Below the pieces are notes generated by a model. It was not told the origin of the DNA. It saw only the letters and a program-made list of their open reading frames with translations, and did no database searches. A stretch of 64,000 nt of DNA from Sphingobacterium faecium (GTDB taxonomy: Bacteria > Bacteroidota > Bacteroidia > Sphingobacteriales > Sphingobacteriaceae): positions 744,001 to 808,000 of the forward strand of contig NZ_QBKH01000001.1 of NCBI RefSeq assembly GCF_003054045.1, read 5' to 3'. Every line of letters begins with the position of its first letter. Position 1 is the stretch's first letter. Below are positions 62,308-64,000 of the stretch, piece after piece. A program made the position numbers and the translations under genes.

Positions 62308-63372
62308 ATGCAATTTATAGAAAGTTTAGGCTATCAAGTAGTCTTTGATGACTCCTTACAGTCTCTAAAAACCTTTATACAAGAAAGAAATTACTCCAAG
62401 ATTTTGGTCTTAGTTGATCGAAACACCAGTGATCATTGTTTACCTATTTTACAACCTATTTTGGCTGATCTCGGAAATTTTGATGTGATTGAAGTCGATC
62501 CTGGAGAAGAAAATAAGAACATTGATTTTTGTATCGGTGTATGGAATACCATGCTTGATTTTGGCGCTGATAGACATAGCTTATTAATTAATTTAGGTGG
62601 TGGTGTTGTTACCGATATGGGCGGTTTCGCTGCCTCCACATTCAAAAGAGGAATTGATTTTATTCAAGTTCCTACGACATTATTGTCTCAAGTAGATGCA
62701 TCTGTTGGAGGTAAAACGGGAATAGATTTAGATAATTATAAAAATATCATCGGGACATTTACTCAGCCCCAAGCCGTATTTATATCAAGTGTATTTTTGA
62801 AAACTTTGGAAAGAAGACAGTTGATCTCGGGTTTTGCAGAAGTGATCAAACATGGATTGATTTTCGATGGTTCCTATTATAACAAGATTAAAAACCTTGA
62901 TGTAAATGCCATTACTTCAGAATATGTCAGACATTCGGTAGGTATTAAAAACACGGTGATCACACAAGATCCAAAGGAAAAAGGACTTCGTAAAATATTA
63001 AATTTTGGACATACGATTGGTCATGCAATCGAAGGTTATTCATTAGTTCATGATGAGCAATCCCTACTTCACGGTGAGGCTATTGCAGTTGGTATGATCT
63101 GTGAAGGTTATTTGTCACACAAATTGAATGGTCTTCCGTTGGAAGATCTACATGATTTAATTGCCACATTTAGAAAAAACTTCAACGACTATCAATTTGA
63201 TGATTCCATTGATCATGAGCTACTCGGTTTGATGAATAACGATAAGAAAAATCATTCCAATCAGATCGGGTTTGCCTTGTTGAGTAAAATTGGATCATGT
63301 GACTATGATATTTTTGTTACGGAAGATTTAATTATGGAAAGTTTAGATTTTTATCGTAATTTAATTGCATAA
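62308..63372 (+). CDS. aroB: 3-dehydroquinate synthase
   Basis: Second enzyme of the shikimate pathway, converting DAHP to 3-dehydroquinate with NAD+ and a metal. The 354-residue length is typical. Signatures are DPGEENKNIDFCIGVWNTML (NAD and substrate site), LGGGVVTDMGGFAASTFKRG, TTLLSQVDASVGGKTGIDLD, and the metal ligands in FGHTIGHAIEGY and LLHGEAIAVGM. It is the second gene after the S4 gene, and the ThuA-like gene begins 14 bp beyond it. Confidence 0.96.
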   Translation: MQFIESLGYQVVFDDSLQSLKTFIQERNYSKILVLVDRNTSDHCLPILQPILADLGNFDVIEVDPGEENKNIDFCIGVWNTMLDFGADRHSLLINLGGGVVTDMGGFAASTFKRGIDFIQVPTTLLSQVDASVGGKTGIDLDNYKNIIGTFTQPQAVFISSVFLKTLERRQLISGFAEVIKHGLIFDGSYYNKIKNLDVNAITSEYVRHSVGIKNTVITQDPKEKGLRKILNFGHTIGHAIEGYSLVHDEQSLLHGEAIAVGMICEGYLSHKLNGLPLEDLHDLIATFRKNFNDYQFDDSIDHELLGLMNNDKKNHSNQIGFALLSKIGSCDYDIFVTEDLIMESLDFYRNLIA

Positions 63373-63386
63373 ACCTCATTATAACT

Positions 63387-64000
63387 ATGTCTAATCTTTT
63401 CAGAAAAGTAGTATTCTTCTTTACAACATTTTGTGCGACTCAGGTGAGTGCCCAAGAACGAATTTTGATTTTTTCCAAGACAACGGGATTTAGACATGAA
63501 AGTATCGAACATGGTGCTGCGGTATTAAAGCAATTAGCATTGAGCAATAATATGCAGGCCGATCATTCTGAAGACAGTCGCTTATTTACAGACTCTACGC
63601 TAGCAAAATACGATGCTTTAGTTTTTTTGAGCACAACTGGAGATATTTTTAATGAAAGTGAAAAAGCGGCATTTGTTCGTTTTATACAATCTGGTAAAGG
63701 ATTTGTAGGCATACATGCTGCAAGCGATACGGAATATAATTGGCCTTGGTATGGACAACTTGTTGGCGGATATTTTGCTTCGCATCCGGCCGTTCAGAAA
63801 GCTAATATTAACATCATCGATCACCATCACGAAGCAACGAAGCATCTACCTAAAATTTGGTTTCATCGCGACGAGTGGTATGATTTTAAATCAATGAAAA
63901 AGGGACTTCATGTATTAATGGAGTTGGATGAGACCAGCTACAAAGGAGGGAAGATGGGAAAATTTCATCCCATTGCTTGGTATCAAGAGTTTGATGGCGG
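63387..64000 (+). CDS. ThuA-domain protein (5' part, cut by window end)
   Basis: The frame is open from ATG at 63387 to the edge (204 codons). A signal peptide (FFTTFCATQVSAQ) is followed by a ThuA/trehalose-utilisation-like, glutamine-amidotransferase-type fold: ILIFSKTTGFRHESIEHGAA (about residues 26-45), a GKGFVGIHAASDTEYNWPWY loop and LVGGYF. Such secreted proteins often carry further sugar-binding domains downstream, which cannot be seen here. It likely acts on sugars outside the cytosol; the reaction is not established. Confidence 0.88.
   Translation, partial: MSNLFRKVVFFFTTFCATQVSAQERILIFSKTTGFRHESIEHGAAVLKQLALSNNMQADHSEDSRLFTDSTLAKYDALVFLSTTGDIFNESEKAAFVRFIQSGKGFVGIHAASDTEYNWPWYGQLVGGYFASHPAVQKANINIIDHHHEATKHLPKIWFHRDEWYDFKSMKKGLHVLMELDETSYKGGKMGKFHPIAWYQEFDG

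Overview
The window comes from a low-GC member of the Bacteroidota, most likely Sphingobacteriaceae (Sphingobacterium-like). This is inferred from gene content and signals; no 16S gene is present. Supporting signals are the phylum-specific -7 promoter element TAnnTTTG ahead of many genes and tRNAs, weak Shine-Dalgarno sequences, and family markers such as DUF3098, DUF3943, DUF4846, a TonB-dependent receptor with a carboxypeptidase-like N-terminal domain, gyrA followed by two TPR genes, and the ftsX-DUF3098-uppP-truB-ribF cluster. Almost everything is chromosomal housekeeping. There is no prophage, insertion sequence, CRISPR array or defence island.

Layout. 1-4000: an RND efflux pump (cut by the window edge), its TolC-like outer membrane factor and a small membrane protein, all minus strand, with an inverted repeat just upstream of the tolC-like gene. 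4220-5232: a three-gene cassette of small cytosolic proteins (ABM monooxygenase fold, a protein often auto-named N-acetylglutamate synthase, DUF4180). 5233-6045: a gene-poor scar-like stretch next to tRNA-Ser, including an imperfect copy of the tRNA-Ser 3' end. 6046-8549: tRNA-Ser, an FMN reductase, tRNA-Arg, a lipoprotein and a tandem array of four tRNA-Phe genes. 8738-16282: mnmA, a secreted NTF2-like protein preceded by five repeats of a short motif, a NatAB-type ABC exporter, ysxC-ubiA and a Na+/alanine symporter. 16410-21817: two L,D-transpeptidases, a lipoprotein alpha/beta hydrolase, and a compact operon joining an MpaB-like oxygenase, an unknown 120-residue protein and a YgjP-like protein that has lost its zinc site. 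21902-30846: M13 peptidase, the ribF-truB-uppP-DUF3098-ftsX cluster, leuS. 31083-42018: acetyltransferases, a TIGR03915/TIGR03916 (radical SAM) pair, a DUF3943/DUF4846 pair, a maltose-acetyltransferase-like enzyme, pepD and a TonB-dependent receptor. 42338-57915: desaturase, TPR pair with gyrA, copper-type P-ATPase, MscS channel, coaA, OsmC protein, mgsA, an SpmA/SpmB fusion, patatin and lysS. 58153-64000: an ECF sigma factor with a predicted two-membrane-spanning anti-sigma factor, a HAD phosphatase, proline dehydrogenase, an S4 protein, aroB and the start of a ThuA-like gene.

The most interesting unit is the sigma factor gene at 58153 and the protein after it. That protein has a short cytosolic anti-sigma-like segment, one inner-membrane helix, a long disordered periplasmic linker and a C-terminal outer-membrane beta-barrel ending in Phe. 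Other points worth following are the degenerate YgjP/MpaB operon, the spaced GGTAAA repeats upstream of a TAnnTTTG promoter, two apparently leaderless genes (ysxC and the S4 gene), the four-copy tRNA-Phe array, and a terminator hairpin whose loop contains the stop codon of proline dehydrogenase.
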